Source of the DNA: Arthrobacter sp. StoSoilB5
Lineage (GTDB): Bacteria; Actinomycetota; Actinomycetes; Actinomycetales; Micrococcaceae
Direction of reading: 5' to 3'
Assembly (NCBI RefSeq): GCF_019977235.1
Contig: NZ_AP024646.1
Span: 682,001-746,000, forward strand
Length of the DNA stretch: 64,000 nt
The position numbers and the translations under genes are program-made. Shown piece by piece: positions 26,111 to 35,891 of the stretch. Below the pieces are notes generated by a model. That model saw nothing but the letters and a program-made list of their open reading frames with translations. It made no database searches and had not been told where the DNA came from. Numbering within the stretch: the first letter of the stretch is position 1; each line of letters begins with the position of its first letter.

Positions 26111-27526
26111 CTATTCACCCCGACCACCCTGCGGCTGCTGGAACTCAAGACGTGCCGTCAACCCGTGCGGTTCTCTTCCTTCCAGCACAAGTGCACCGCC
26201 ATTCGCATGCGCCAAGCGGTCCACGATCGTCATGCCCAATCCATTCCCTGCGATCCTGCTGTGCTGCGGCGCCCGCCAAAACCGCGTTGTGGAGGCGGCA
26301 CGCTGCTCCGCGGAAAGTCCGGGACCGTCGTCGGAAATCTCGACGGCGAGGCCTCCTTGCGTCCGCTTCGTTGCCACGGTGATCCGGGCGGCAGGGGCGT
26401 ACTTGATGGCGTTGGCCAGGAGCTCACCCACCATATGCGCCAACTCGTCGGGACTGCAGGCGAGTTCCAGTGGTTGCTCAGGCTGGGCCAGCGTGATCGT
26501 GGAACCCGCGCGTTCAGCAGCAGGCAGCGCCCGCTCCACCTCTCCTTGCAGGACCGGGAAGGGGTCAATGACGGCGTGGTGTTTGTGCTCTGTTGCTTGA
26601 TCTGCGCGGGTAGACCATTCGAAGGCGCGGTGTTCGGCCGTAGCCAGCTTCAGCACGCCGTCGAGAATTGCCTCCACGCGTTCAAGTTCAGCCACCACGC
26701 CAGCGGCGGCGGCCTTTTCGGGCTCCGAGGTCAGCGCCAGCTGCAGCAAATCGATCCTGAGCCGCAAAGCGCCCACAGGGTTCCGTAATTGGTGGGAAGT
26801 ATCGGCGATCAGTTGGCGCTGCGAATCGATGCTCTCCGTGACGGTGTTGGCCATCGCAGTAAATGAGCGGCTCAGCTCCCGCAGCTCTGGCGGGCCGGCA
26901 TCGGGGAGATGGCTCGTCTTGCCTGTCGCCTCAAGTTCATGGACGGCTTTGCTGAGGCGATGGACCGGCTTCAGGACCCAGCCGGTGAGGCGGGCTGCTG
27001 CCAAGAGCAGGAGCGCGCCAAGCGCCACTGCCGCGAGTCCGACCACGAGCCACCGCTCCCTCAATTTCTGCCGGGCCGCCTCGGGATTGACTTCAAGGAC
27101 GGCCTCCCCAAGCACCTGGCTGGCTGTACCGAAAGACCGCGAGATGACCTCCGTCCCGGATCCGAACGGCCTGAGCGGGCTGAGCGTGGTGTCGCTGAGG
27201 TTCAAGCTCGCCCGGTTCAATGCCTCACGGACTTCGGCCCGATCCTCACTGAGGCCGCCTGAGCGCACTGTCTGCGGCTGCAGGCGGATCAGGATACCCT
27301 CGCCGTAGAGCTCGGAATAGCGGTCCATTTCGCGTTGCAGCTGGGTGGTGTCATTGTCCAAAGAAGCGTCATTGGCGAGCTGGGCGAAGCGGTTCAATGA
27401 TGTGACGCGGTTGATCTGGAGTTCCTGGGCGAGCTCCCTGCCGGCCGACGTCAGGATGACGCTGGACACGGTGACCACAATGAGCACTGCGATCACGCTC
27501 AGGATGGCCAGTACGCGGATCTTCAC
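26111..27526 (-). CDS. Sensor histidine kinase (TctE-like)
   Basis: A 471-residue membrane histidine kinase. An N-terminal helix (VLAILSVIAVLIVVTVSSVIL), an extracytoplasmic domain of roughly 140 residues and a second helix (VVGLAAVALGALLLLAA) are followed by HAMP, the H-box LIADTSHQLRNPVGALR with the phospho-accepting His, the N-box ANAIKYAP and the G-box SDDGPGLS. The GTG start overlaps the stop of the response regulator gene (GTGA), and the TAXI lipoprotein gene follows by 4 nt. The outside domain may read the ligand state of that lipoprotein. Confidence 0.92.
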   Translation of the reverse strand: MKIRVLAILSVIAVLIVVTVSSVILTSAGRELAQELQINRVTSLNRFAQLANDASLDNDTTQLQREMDRYSELYGEGILIRLQPQTVRSGGLSEDRAEVREALNRASLNLSDTTLSPLRPFGSGTEVISRSFGTASQVLGEAVLEVNPEAARQKLRERWLVVGLAAVALGALLLLAAARLTGWVLKPVHRLSKAVHELEATGKTSHLPDAGPPELRELSRSFTAMANTVTESIDSQRQLIADTSHQLRNPVGALRLRIDLLQLALTSEPEKAAAAGVVAELERVEAILDGVLKLATAEHRAFEWSTRADQATEHKHHAVIDPFPVLQGEVERALPAAERAGSTITLAQPEQPLELACSPDELAHMVGELLANAIKYAPAARITVATKRTQGGLAVEISDDGPGLSAEQRAASTTRFWRAPQHSRIAGNGLGMTIVDRLAHANGGALVLEGREPHGLTARLEFQQPQGGRGE

Positions 27527-28185
27527 GTCTGCTCGACCCTGTAACCGACCCCGCGGACGTTGATGATGAAGCCAGGCAGTTGGAGCTTGGACCGCAGGCC
27601 GGTGAGGTGAACGTCCAAGGACCGGGAATTTGCCAGGAAAGCATCACCCCAGAGGGCATCAAGGATCTGTTCCCGGGTCACCACTGATCCCGCGTTCCTT
27701 GCCAGGAGGCTGAGAAGTTCGAATTCCGTGGCGGTCAGGGACAATTCCCTTTCGCCAACGGATGCCATCCTGCGGTCGAGGTCTACGCTGACGCTTCCGA
27801 CTACGATGCTGTGGGGCGCCTCTTGCCCGGCGCGATTGGTGCGGCGTGTCACGGCCTCGATCCTTGCCAGCAACTCCACCAGCTTCACAGGCTTGACCAG
27901 GTAGTCATCGGCACCGGAACGAAGACCAAGGACCACACTGCGTTCGTCATCGCGCGCCGTCAGGATCAGGATGGGGACCTGCGTGACCTGGCGCAGTTTC
28001 CGCAGGACGTCCAGTCCGTCCAAGTCCGGCAAACCGAGATCGAGCAGAATCACCTCGTGGTGCCGATGCCCTAGGAGTGCGTCCTCGCCACGGGATACCC
28101 TCGTGGCTTTGTGACCGGCGGATGCAACGGCAGCGCTCAAAGCGGACGCCATGGCGTCGTCATCCTCGACGATGAGCACGTGCAC
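27523..28185 (-). CDS. OmpR-family response regulator (TctD-like)
   Basis: A 220-residue response regulator. The receiver domain has the acidic triad (IVEDDD), phospho-acceptor Asp in VILLDLGLPDLDG and the LVKPVKL lysine. The C-terminal winged helix contains VVTREQILDALWGDAFLANSRSLDVHLTGLRSKL and INVRGVGYRVE. A GTG start with AAAGGA 7 nt upstream opens a three-gene operon of regulator, kinase and TAXI binding protein. TctD-type regulators control organic-acid uptake; the target here is probably elsewhere, or the divergent or upstream MHS transporter. Confidence 0.93.
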   Translation of the reverse strand: MHVLIVEDDDAMASALSAAVASAGHKATRVSRGEDALLGHRHHEVILLDLGLPDLDGLDVLRKLRQVTQVPILILTARDDERSVVLGLRSGADDYLVKPVKLVELLARIEAVTRRTNRAGQEAPHSIVVGSVSVDLDRRMASVGERELSLTATEFELLSLLARNAGSVVTREQILDALWGDAFLANSRSLDVHLTGLRSKLQLPGFIINVRGVGYRVEQT

Positions 28186-28259
28186 GGTCTGATCCTTTGG
28201 GGCTGGGTGGGCTGGGTGGGCTGGGTTCGCTAGGTGGGGTTCGCTACTAGAGCTTAACG

Positions 28260-28318
28260 TTGTGAGGCCCGTTCTGCGCCCTTCGGAGTGACCAAAGAGC
28301 GCAGAACGGGCCTCACAA
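28260..28318. terminator. Perfect 20-bp-arm hairpin downstream of the MHS transporter
   Basis: TTGTGAGGCCCGTTCTGCGC and its exact complement flank a 19-nt loop. On the minus strand it starts 12 nt after the transporter stop. It lies upstream of the response regulator promoter. There is no U-tract; the length and perfection suggest either a strong stem terminator or a mobile palindromic unit. Confidence 0.6.
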
Positions 28319-28329
28319 GCCCCCCCGAT

Positions 28330-29733
28330 TTATGCGCGGGCGAGATCCTTCTTGTCCTCGTCGGCGTCGCGCGTGTCAGAGCCCTTCGCGGCGAACGCGC
28401 TTCCCTGCTCGGCATCCAAGTGCGTGGCCTTTTTGTTCTTCAGCGCGAAGATGTACACCAGCAGCGAGATGAAGATCGCCGCAGTCACGTACGTGAAGAA
28501 CATGTCCACCTGCCCGGCCTTCTGCAGTGCTGCGCCAATCAATGGAACCGTGCCACCGAACAACGAGTTCGCGATCGCGTATCCCAAGCCAACACCCAAC
28601 GCACGGATCGACGCCGGGAACAGCTCGGCCTTCACCAGTGCGTTGATCGATGTGTAACCGCCCACCATCAGCAGGCCGCCGAGCATCAGGAGAAACGCGA
28701 CGAACGGATCCTTGGTTCCGGACAAGGCGGAGAGCAGCGGCCACGTGAACAATACGCCGGTCACGCCGAACCAGATCAACAACGGTTTGCGGCCGATCTT
28801 GTCGGAAATCAGGCCATAAACCGGCTGGAGCAGCATGAAGATGAACAAAGCCCAGAAGTTGATGACTGAGGTATCGGTCTTTGCGATGCCGGACGTATCG
28901 TTCATGAACTTCAGGATGAAGTTGGTGTACGTGTAGAACGCCACCGTGCCACCGAGCGTAATGCCGATGCAGATGAGCAGCGGCTTCCAGTGCTTTGTGA
29001 ACAGCAGCTTCATGGTGCCCGGCTGTGCCTCACCCTCAACCTTGACGTGGGCGGCGCGGAGCTGATCGGCGGAAAGGGTTTCTTCCATGGATCGGCGAAG
29101 CCAGAGCACAACCAACGCAGCCACGCCACCGATCGCGAAAGGAATTCGCCAGCCCCACGCGGTCAGGTCTTCCTTGTTCATGGTGTTCTGCAGGATCACC
29201 AGCACCAGCAACGCCAGCATCTGCCCGCCGATGAGCGTCACATACTGGAAGCTGGAGAAGAAGCCACGGCGCTTGGCAGTCGCGGCCTCGGACATGTAGG
29301 TGGCGCTGGTGCCGTATTCCCCGCCCACCGAGAAACCCTGCACAACACGGATGAACACCAGCAGGATCAGTGCCCAGAGCCCGATCACGTCCTGCGTCGG
29401 AAGGACTGCGATGGCGAAGGAACCGGCCGACATCATGGTGACACTGAGCGTCAGCGCAGCCTTGCGGCCATTCCGGTCGGCATAGCGGCCGAAGAACCAG
29501 CTGCCGATCGGACGCATGAGGAACGACGTCGAGAAGACAGCCATCGCCTCAAGTCCTGCCTGCAGATCGTCTGAGGAGTTGAAGAAGTGCGATTGGAAAT
29601 ACGCCGCGAAAACTGTGTAGACGTAGAGATCAAACCACTCCACGAGGTTGCCCGCGGAGCCCTTAAGAATGTTGCTCACGGCTTTGCGTGTCTGTGCGGC
29701 CTCGCTGAGGGGCGCAGCTTGTTGGGTGCTCAT
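28330..29733 (-). CDS. MFS transporter of the metabolite:H+ symporter (MHS) type
   Basis: A 467-residue transporter with twelve predicted spans and the MHS hallmark GNLVEWFDLYVYTVFAAYF at the first helix, then MRPIGSWFFGRYADRNGRK and the loop RVVQGFSVGGEYGTSATYMSE. Members such as KgtP, ShiA and ProP import dicarboxylates, shikimate or proline with protons. The ATG at 29733 has AGGAAGG 7 nt upstream. An organic-acid substrate would fit the neighbouring TctDE-like system, but that link is inference. Confidence 0.9.
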   Translation of the reverse strand: MSTQQAAPLSEAAQTRKAVSNILKGSAGNLVEWFDLYVYTVFAAYFQSHFFNSSDDLQAGLEAMAVFSTSFLMRPIGSWFFGRYADRNGRKAALTLSVTMMSAGSFAIAVLPTQDVIGLWALILLVFIRVVQGFSVGGEYGTSATYMSEAATAKRRGFFSSFQYVTLIGGQMLALLVLVILQNTMNKEDLTAWGWRIPFAIGGVAALVVLWLRRSMEETLSADQLRAAHVKVEGEAQPGTMKLLFTKHWKPLLICIGITLGGTVAFYTYTNFILKFMNDTSGIAKTDTSVINFWALFIFMLLQPVYGLISDKIGRKPLLIWFGVTGVLFTWPLLSALSGTKDPFVAFLLMLGGLLMVGGYTSINALVKAELFPASIRALGVGLGYAIANSLFGGTVPLIGAALQKAGQVDMFFTYVTAAIFISLLVYIFALKNKKATHLDAEQGSAFAAKGSDTRDADEDKKDLARA

Positions 29734-30020
29734 CAATGAACCTTCCTGGACGGCCTGCGACAGCAGCCGTGTCTTGCATGAGTTCGTTCTGTCCATGAAG
29801 CTCGTGCTCATGGCGTCCTTGCGCATGGCTCTTCGTCGACTAAGAAAGGTCCTCCATGGGTGAAGAGGACATATTCCAAACTATTGGTGATGCACGGCAC
29901 AACCAACGCCGGAACCGATTTCCTAACACTTCCTTAGGTTTTCAAAAGGCCTGAACGCACGACGGCGGTATCCGGCAGCCGCCTCAAAGGAACCTTCTGT
30001 GCAGGCCCACCGACACAAAC
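29734..30020. other. Intergenic region upstream of the MHS transporter
   Basis: No convincing gene is seen. The stretch contains CCTAA-CACTTCC-TTAGG (29922-29938), a small inverted repeat about 190 bp upstream of the transporter start that could be an operator, and otherwise unremarkable sequence up to the tandem repeat at 30021. Confidence 0.4.
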
Positions 30021-30138
30021 CGGTTGTTCTCTCACGTCCTGCGGGTTTTTGGCGGTTGTTCTCTCACGTCCTGCGGGTTTTTGGCGGTTGTTCTCTCACG
30101 TCCTGCGGGTTTTTGGCGGTTGTTCTCTCACGTCCTGC
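30021..30138. repeat. 32-bp direct tandem repeat, locus B (3.7 near-identical units)
   Basis: Units start at 30021, 30053, 30085 and 30117. Each carries TTCTCTCACGTCCTGCGGG followed by a short T-run. Three are identical and the fourth is cut after 22 nt. No unique spacers separate units, so this is a tandem array and not CRISPR. It lies 45 nt upstream of the methyltransferase-like gene. Near-identity means recent expansion or homogenisation. Confidence 0.9.
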
Positions 30139-30182
30139 CCCTTGCTGCGGACAAGATCGGGCCACGGGATTACTGTTCAGGC

Positions 30183-30683
30183 ATGGGTACTTGGACCGCG
30201 ATAGGAAGCGTGTTCGGCAACCTGCCCCTTCCTCCGGGACAGGTGACCGGTTTGATTGCCGACGTGCTCCTGAAACGACGGTGCCCTTGGCCACTGCCAG
30301 GATCTGAAGCACTTCAAAAGATCGCAGGTACTGGCCTGCTGGTGATCGGTGGAGGGCTGAACGCTTGGGCTCTGGCTGAGCGGGCCCGCCGTTCGGCCCG
30401 CCGCTTCGAGTTGGAGCGGCCGGAGGAACTGGTGACCAGCGGCCCGTACGCACTAACCCGTCACCCGATGTACGTGGGGTGGTGGCTCATCCACATGGGT
30501 GGAGCGATCCTCTCCGGTTCATCGTGGGTGCTCGCGACTTTGCCGATTGGAATACTCATGGAACACAAGGGCGTGCTCCGCGAAGAAGACGAACTGTCGG
30601 AATATTTCGGTGGGTACGCCGAGTACGCGACGAGGACTCCCCGCTACCTCGGATTCCGTCGTCGCCACCCGGAGAACCGCTGA
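30183..30683 (+). CDS. Isoprenylcysteine carboxyl methyltransferase-like membrane protein
   Basis: A 166-residue membrane protein. Its C-terminal half has the ICMT/PEMT family pattern: GPYALTRHPMYVGWWLIHMGG, a hydrophobic helix, then EEDELSEYFGGYAEYATRTPRYL. The family binds S-adenosylmethionine and methylates lipid-like or isoprenoid acceptors at the membrane; the bacterial substrates are mostly unknown. It stands alone between two arrays of the 32-bp repeat family. The start at ATG 30183 has no strong ribosome site. Confidence 0.8.
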   Translation: MGTWTAIGSVFGNLPLPPGQVTGLIADVLLKRRCPWPLPGSEALQKIAGTGLLVIGGGLNAWALAERARRSARRFELERPEELVTSGPYALTRHPMYVGWWLIHMGGAILSGSSWVLATLPIGILMEHKGVLREEDELSEYFGGYAEYATRTPRYLGFRRRHPENR

Positions 30684-30730
30684 CATCATCGTGTGATGTG
30701 AACGAGCGTTCTCCCAAAAGGGGGATTAGC

Positions 30731-30779
30731 TGAGAGAGGATCGGTGGAAGCGGGTCAGGATGTGAGAGAGGATCGGTGG
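30731..30779. repeat. 32-bp-period repeat, locus C (1.5 units, opposite orientation)
   Basis: GAGAGAGGATCGGTGG occurs at 30732 and again 32 nt later, with CAGGATGT between. Read on the minus strand this is the CTCTCTCACATCCTG core of the other loci. It lies about 50 nt after the methyltransferase-like gene. Confidence 0.7.
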
Positions 30780-30818
30780 GGTGGGACAATGATGCTGGTG
30801 TTGGGCCAGCGCCCCACC
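30775..30818 (+). other. Stem-loop leader upstream of the queuosine-precursor transporter
   Basis: GGTGGGG (30775-30781) can pair with CCCCACC (30812-30818), enclosing a CTGG/CCAG hairpin (30795-30809). It ends about 70 nt before the transporter start, so it could be a 5'-UTR structure. No known preQ1 riboswitch consensus was recognised by eye. Confidence 0.3.
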
Positions 30819-30889
30819 AACCACAGTGCTAATACAGCCGGGTGCCGGAACCAACAGCGCCCGCGCGAACCACTACGAATGGATGACCC

Positions 30890-31600
30890 ATGCCCTCGCC
30901 TTCCGGCTCCAGCACCTTGAGCAAGCCCGCACCCCGCTTCGCCTCGATCGGATCCCCGTACTTTGGCATCATGCTCGCCATCATGGCCGTGGTGCTGATC
31001 CTCTCCAACATCGGCGCATCAAAGGGCGTTGTGCTTGGCCCGATCATCACTGATGGCGGATTCTTCCTGTTCCCGCTTGCCTACATCCTGGGCGACGTCA
31101 TGAGTGAGGTCTACGGCTTCAAAGTGGCGCGCAAGGCCATCGTTACCTCGTTCGCGCTCTCAGTCTTCGCCTCGCTCTGTTACTGGGTGATCATCGCGCT
31201 TCCCGGTTTCACGGACGAGTACGGAACCGCCAAGCAGGCAGCTATCGAGGGCGCCCTGGGACCGGTCCCTCAGATCGTCCTCGCTTCACTTCTGGCCTTC
31301 CTCGCCGGCCAGACCATCAATTCTTGGATCCTGGTAAAAATGAAGGAGCGCACGGGCGAAAAGACACTGTGGGCCCGGCTCATGGGTTCGTCCGTTGTGG
31401 GTGAATTCGTGGACACGCTGATTTTCTGCAGCATCGCAGCCTCGGTCATTGGCATCACGGACTTCGGCATGTTCGCCAACTATGTCCTGGTGGGCTTCGT
31501 CTACAAGACCGCCGTGGAGTTCCTCTTTGTACCGATCACAGTCCTGGTAGTTGGCTATATCAAGAAGCGCGAGCCGAGCTACGGACCAGTCGCAGCCTAG
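30890..31600 (+). CDS. yhhQ: Queuosine precursor transporter (YhhQ/QPTR, VUT family)
   Basis: A 236-residue membrane protein with about six spans and the family pattern NIGASKGVVLGPIITDGGFFLFPLAYILGDVMSEVYGFKVARK, then MGSSVVGEFVDTLIFCSIA. YhhQ proteins import preQ0/preQ1 or queuine for tRNA queuosine formation. It is convergent with tgt, the enzyme that would use the base, and no preQ biosynthesis genes are nearby, which suggests salvage. GGATGA just before the ATG may be the ribosome site. Confidence 0.9.
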   Translation: MPSPSGSSTLSKPAPRFASIGSPYFGIMLAIMAVVLILSNIGASKGVVLGPIITDGGFFLFPLAYILGDVMSEVYGFKVARKAIVTSFALSVFASLCYWVIIALPGFTDEYGTAKQAAIEGALGPVPQIVLASLLAFLAGQTINSWILVKMKERTGEKTLWARLMGSSVVGEFVDTLIFCSIAASVIGITDFGMFANYVLVGFVYKTAVEFLFVPITVLVVGYIKKREPSYGPVAA

Positions 31601-31609
31601 GCCCGGGCC

Positions 31610-31680
31610 GAGTTCGCCGGAACCGCGTGAGTTCGCCGGAAGTTTCCGCACGCTCACGCACGCCTCCGGCGAACTCAACG
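31610..31680. repeat. GAGTTCGCCGG dyad element, copy 2 (terminator-like)
   Basis: GAGTTCGCCGG occurs at 31610 and as GAGTTCGCCGGA at 31629-31640. The perfect complement TCCGGCGAACTC lies at 31665-31676, giving a 12-bp stem between convergent yhhQ and tgt. It shares CCGGAAGTTTCC with copy 1 at 22344-22416. Confidence 0.55.
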
Positions 31681-31702
31681 CGGGAGTTACGAGACGAAGG
31701 AG

Positions 31703-33786
<2,084 letters not shown>

Positions 33787-33896
33787 GGCCCCGAATCTAC
33801 CGCCGTTCGCCTCCGTAGAACAGGTCTTGAAGTTTAGAAGTGCCGGGACTAGGCCCCTTGGCGCATGAAGGCAGGGGTTGCCGGGGAGCCGCTCAC

Positions 33897-34877
33897 TCAG
33901 GCCCTCACGGCGTCCAGTTCGATGCCGATGCGCCGGCCCAGTTCCGCTTCTCCCAGTGTCTCGGAGCCACCGTGGGCGCGGAGGAACAGCAGCGACTCGA
34001 GGCGGAGGAACCGCCATTCGCGCTCGGCTTCATGATTGCCGTTGTCGATCGCGCGGAAGATTTCCTTGTCGTACAGATTCGGTTCGTTAAGTGCGCGCTG
34101 GCGGACCTTGGCGGCGATGCGGGCCTTGAAGGGGTCTGTTTCCTCCGACTCGTGCGCGCGCAGCAATTTCTCGTACACGGCAGCTCGTTCAGTTTGTCCG
34201 CCCTCCCGGCAAATGAAGCTCGACAGCGCCAGTGCGCGTTCTATCGACGCCCAGCGGTCCGGGTTGCCGTCAAAGGGCAGCACGTTCAGGAGATCCGCGA
34301 CCGCAAGGGCGTTGTCCGGATCGCGCAGGATGATGCAGAGGTCGAACGCCAGGTTACTGAGGTCCCGGAGGCAGCTGCCGGATTTGGTGTTGATGCCTTT
34401 TGCCAGCCTTTCGGCGAGCACCTGAACGCCGTTCTTGCCCTTGTGATTGGCGACGGCGGCCTGCACCACGGCTTCAGGCGTCCCGTTCGGCTCGGGGATC
34501 AGCGCGAGTTCTTCGGGGACCGGCGTGGTGACGGCTGGTGGCGTTTCCGGGCGCGGGGGGACGACGACGTCGGAGCCCGCCGCTACTTCCATGTCGTCTT
34601 CATTGGAGGTGCTGGAGCCCGGCCCGCCATCGGAGCCGACGTTACCGGCGGGGGTTCCGTCCCCCACCGGCACACTGGAGCCGACGGCGATCCGCACCGT
34701 GCCGCCGTCGACCGTTGTGACCAGCAGCAGGGCGGCAACGCCGTAGTCATCGTTCTGGACTTCTATGCTGCTGATTTCCTCGGCGGGCCCGTCTCCGGGC
34801 AGGAACACAAAGTCTCCGGGTTGCAGGTCCCCAGCCTGCTTTTCGCGGTATTGCTGTGAGGCTGGGCTGTGAGTCAT
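33897..34877 (-). CDS. Uncharacterised protein with helical repeat C-terminal half
   Basis: A 326-residue protein I do not recognise. Residues about 15-60 resemble a small beta-domain (GDLQPGDFVFLPGDGPAEEISSIEVQNDDYG). A Gly/Pro/Glu-rich linker follows to about 130. The rest is helical with TPR-like spacing (AVADLLNVLPFD, RALALSSFICREGGQTERAAVYEKLL). No signal peptide is present, so it is probably cytoplasmic. The ATG at 34877 has AAAGGAC 5 nt upstream. The Nudix-like gene lies upstream on the same strand, about 90 bp away, and may be co-transcribed. Confidence 0.7.
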   Translation of the reverse strand: MTHSPASQQYREKQAGDLQPGDFVFLPGDGPAEEISSIEVQNDDYGVAALLLVTTVDGGTVRIAVGSSVPVGDGTPAGNVGSDGGPGSSTSNEDDMEVAAGSDVVVPPRPETPPAVTTPVPEELALIPEPNGTPEAVVQAAVANHKGKNGVQVLAERLAKGINTKSGSCLRDLSNLAFDLCIILRDPDNALAVADLLNVLPFDGNPDRWASIERALALSSFICREGGQTERAAVYEKLLRAHESEETDPFKARIAAKVRQRALNEPNLYDKEIFRAIDNGNHEAEREWRFLRLESLLFLRAHGGSETLGEAELGRRIGIELDAVRA

Positions 34878-34968
34878 CGGAAGTCCTTTGGTTCTCTTGC
34901 GGTCCGCCGTCCAGTCTACAAACTCCAGCCGCCGCTGGAGGCGGGACCCGCTAAAGGACGATGCCCGG

Positions 34969-35508
34969 CTAAAGGACGATGCCCGAGAAAGCCAGCGCCT
35001 GGCGCACCAGGTTCCCGCGGCCGCCTTCGAACTCCTGCTGCACATCGTCGCTGAGGACTTCCTGCGGCGTCATCCACGTGAGTTCCAGGGCGTCCTGGCG
35101 CGGTTCGCATTCGCCCGTGACAGGGATGATGAACACAAGCGACACCGCATGCTGGCGGTCGTCAGTGAATCCGGTCTGGGAGGGCGCGGGGAAGTATTCG
35201 GCCACGGTGAAGGGAACGGGGCTAATGGGCAGTTGCGGGAAAGCGAGGGGTCCGAGGTCCTTTTCCATGTGCCGCAGCAGGGCTGCGCGGATGGTCTCGC
35301 GGTAGAGCACTCGGCCGGAAACGAGGTAGCGCACCATGTTGCCGTCAGCGTCGCCCTGCAGGAGGGAACCGACCTCATTGACGTATCCGAGTGGATCCAA
35401 GCGGACGGGGACTGCCTCCACGTAGACCATGGGAAGGCGGCCGCGGGCTTCGAAGAGGTCTTCGTCAGAAAGCCAGCCTGGATACGGGTCGGGTGTACGT
35501 ACGCTCAT
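34969..35508 (-). CDS. Nudix-like hydrolase family protein (DUF4916 type)
   Basis: A 179-residue protein resembling an actinobacterial Nudix-fold family. The order is PMVYVEAVPVRLDPLGYVNEVGSLLQ, SGRVLYRETIRAALLRHMEKDLG, SPVPFTVAEYFP and ALELTWMTPQEVLSD. The classic Nudix box GX5EX7REUXEEXGU is degraded: RETIRAALLRHMEKDLG keeps the helix but lacks the EE pair. Pyrophosphatase activity is therefore doubtful. The ATG at 35508 begins MSVRTPDPYPGWLSDEDL. Confidence 0.75.
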   Translation of the reverse strand: MSVRTPDPYPGWLSDEDLFEARGRLPMVYVEAVPVRLDPLGYVNEVGSLLQGDADGNMVRYLVSGRVLYRETIRAALLRHMEKDLGPLAFPQLPISPVPFTVAEYFPAPSQTGFTDDRQHAVSLVFIIPVTGECEPRQDALELTWMTPQEVLSDDVQQEFEGGRGNLVRQALAFSGIVL

Positions 35509-35819
35509 GGTTAAGTTCTACCGCATCCCCGGCGCTGGCACCCGCTGCGGCCCGGCCAGCACCGTGGCGTTTCAGCGCAATGATCTACTCAAGCGGTTCG
35601 CCGAAGGTGATCCGGGACCTGCATGCTGCCGCAGTCCAACGGAACATCTACGGTAGAACCGGTCCCGCGATCCGTTCCATGGTGAGGCACGACGCCCCGC
35701 GCGGGAGGCCGGGGGAGATCGGCTCACCATCAATAAGTTCACTTTGCGGTGCGTGCGGTCCAGCCGGCAAAGGTCAGACAGACGTAGCGCTCCATCAGGA
35801 TTGCAGCCTACGCGGAAGT
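35509..35819. other. Intergenic region without a recognised gene
   Basis: Short open frames on both strands give low-complexity, Arg/Pro-rich products with no family resemblance. A minus-strand 18-codon frame starting MERYVCLTF has no supporting ribosome site. No tRNA fold or repeat was recognised. Confidence 0.4.
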
Positions 35820-35840
35820 GCCCCCGCCATCGGTGGGGGC
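35820..35840 (-). terminator. Stem-loop terminator of the SpaA-like protein gene
   Basis: GCCCCCGCC-ATC-GGTGGGGGC forms a 9-bp stem (one G-U) with a 3-nt loop, about 50 nt past the stop of the minus-strand gene at 35892. On the plus strand it is followed by CTTCCTGTTTC. Confidence 0.6.
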
Positions 35841-35891
35841 CCTTCCTGTTTCAGATGAGTGGCTGCCATTTAAGGCTACCGGTGCTCCGTA

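Noticed and set aside
30021..30138. Possible CRISPR array
   Set aside because: The 32-bp units are directly joined with no unique spacers, and no cas genes are near.
30024..30182. N-terminal extension of the methyltransferase-like gene through the tandem repeat
   Set aside because: The repeat length of 32 is not a multiple of three, so the translated units change frame; family homology starts after 30183.
35391..35858. 155-codon plus-strand frame over the Nudix-like gene start and the following gap
   Set aside because: Low-complexity product, no ribosome site, and half of it is antisense to the Nudix-like gene.
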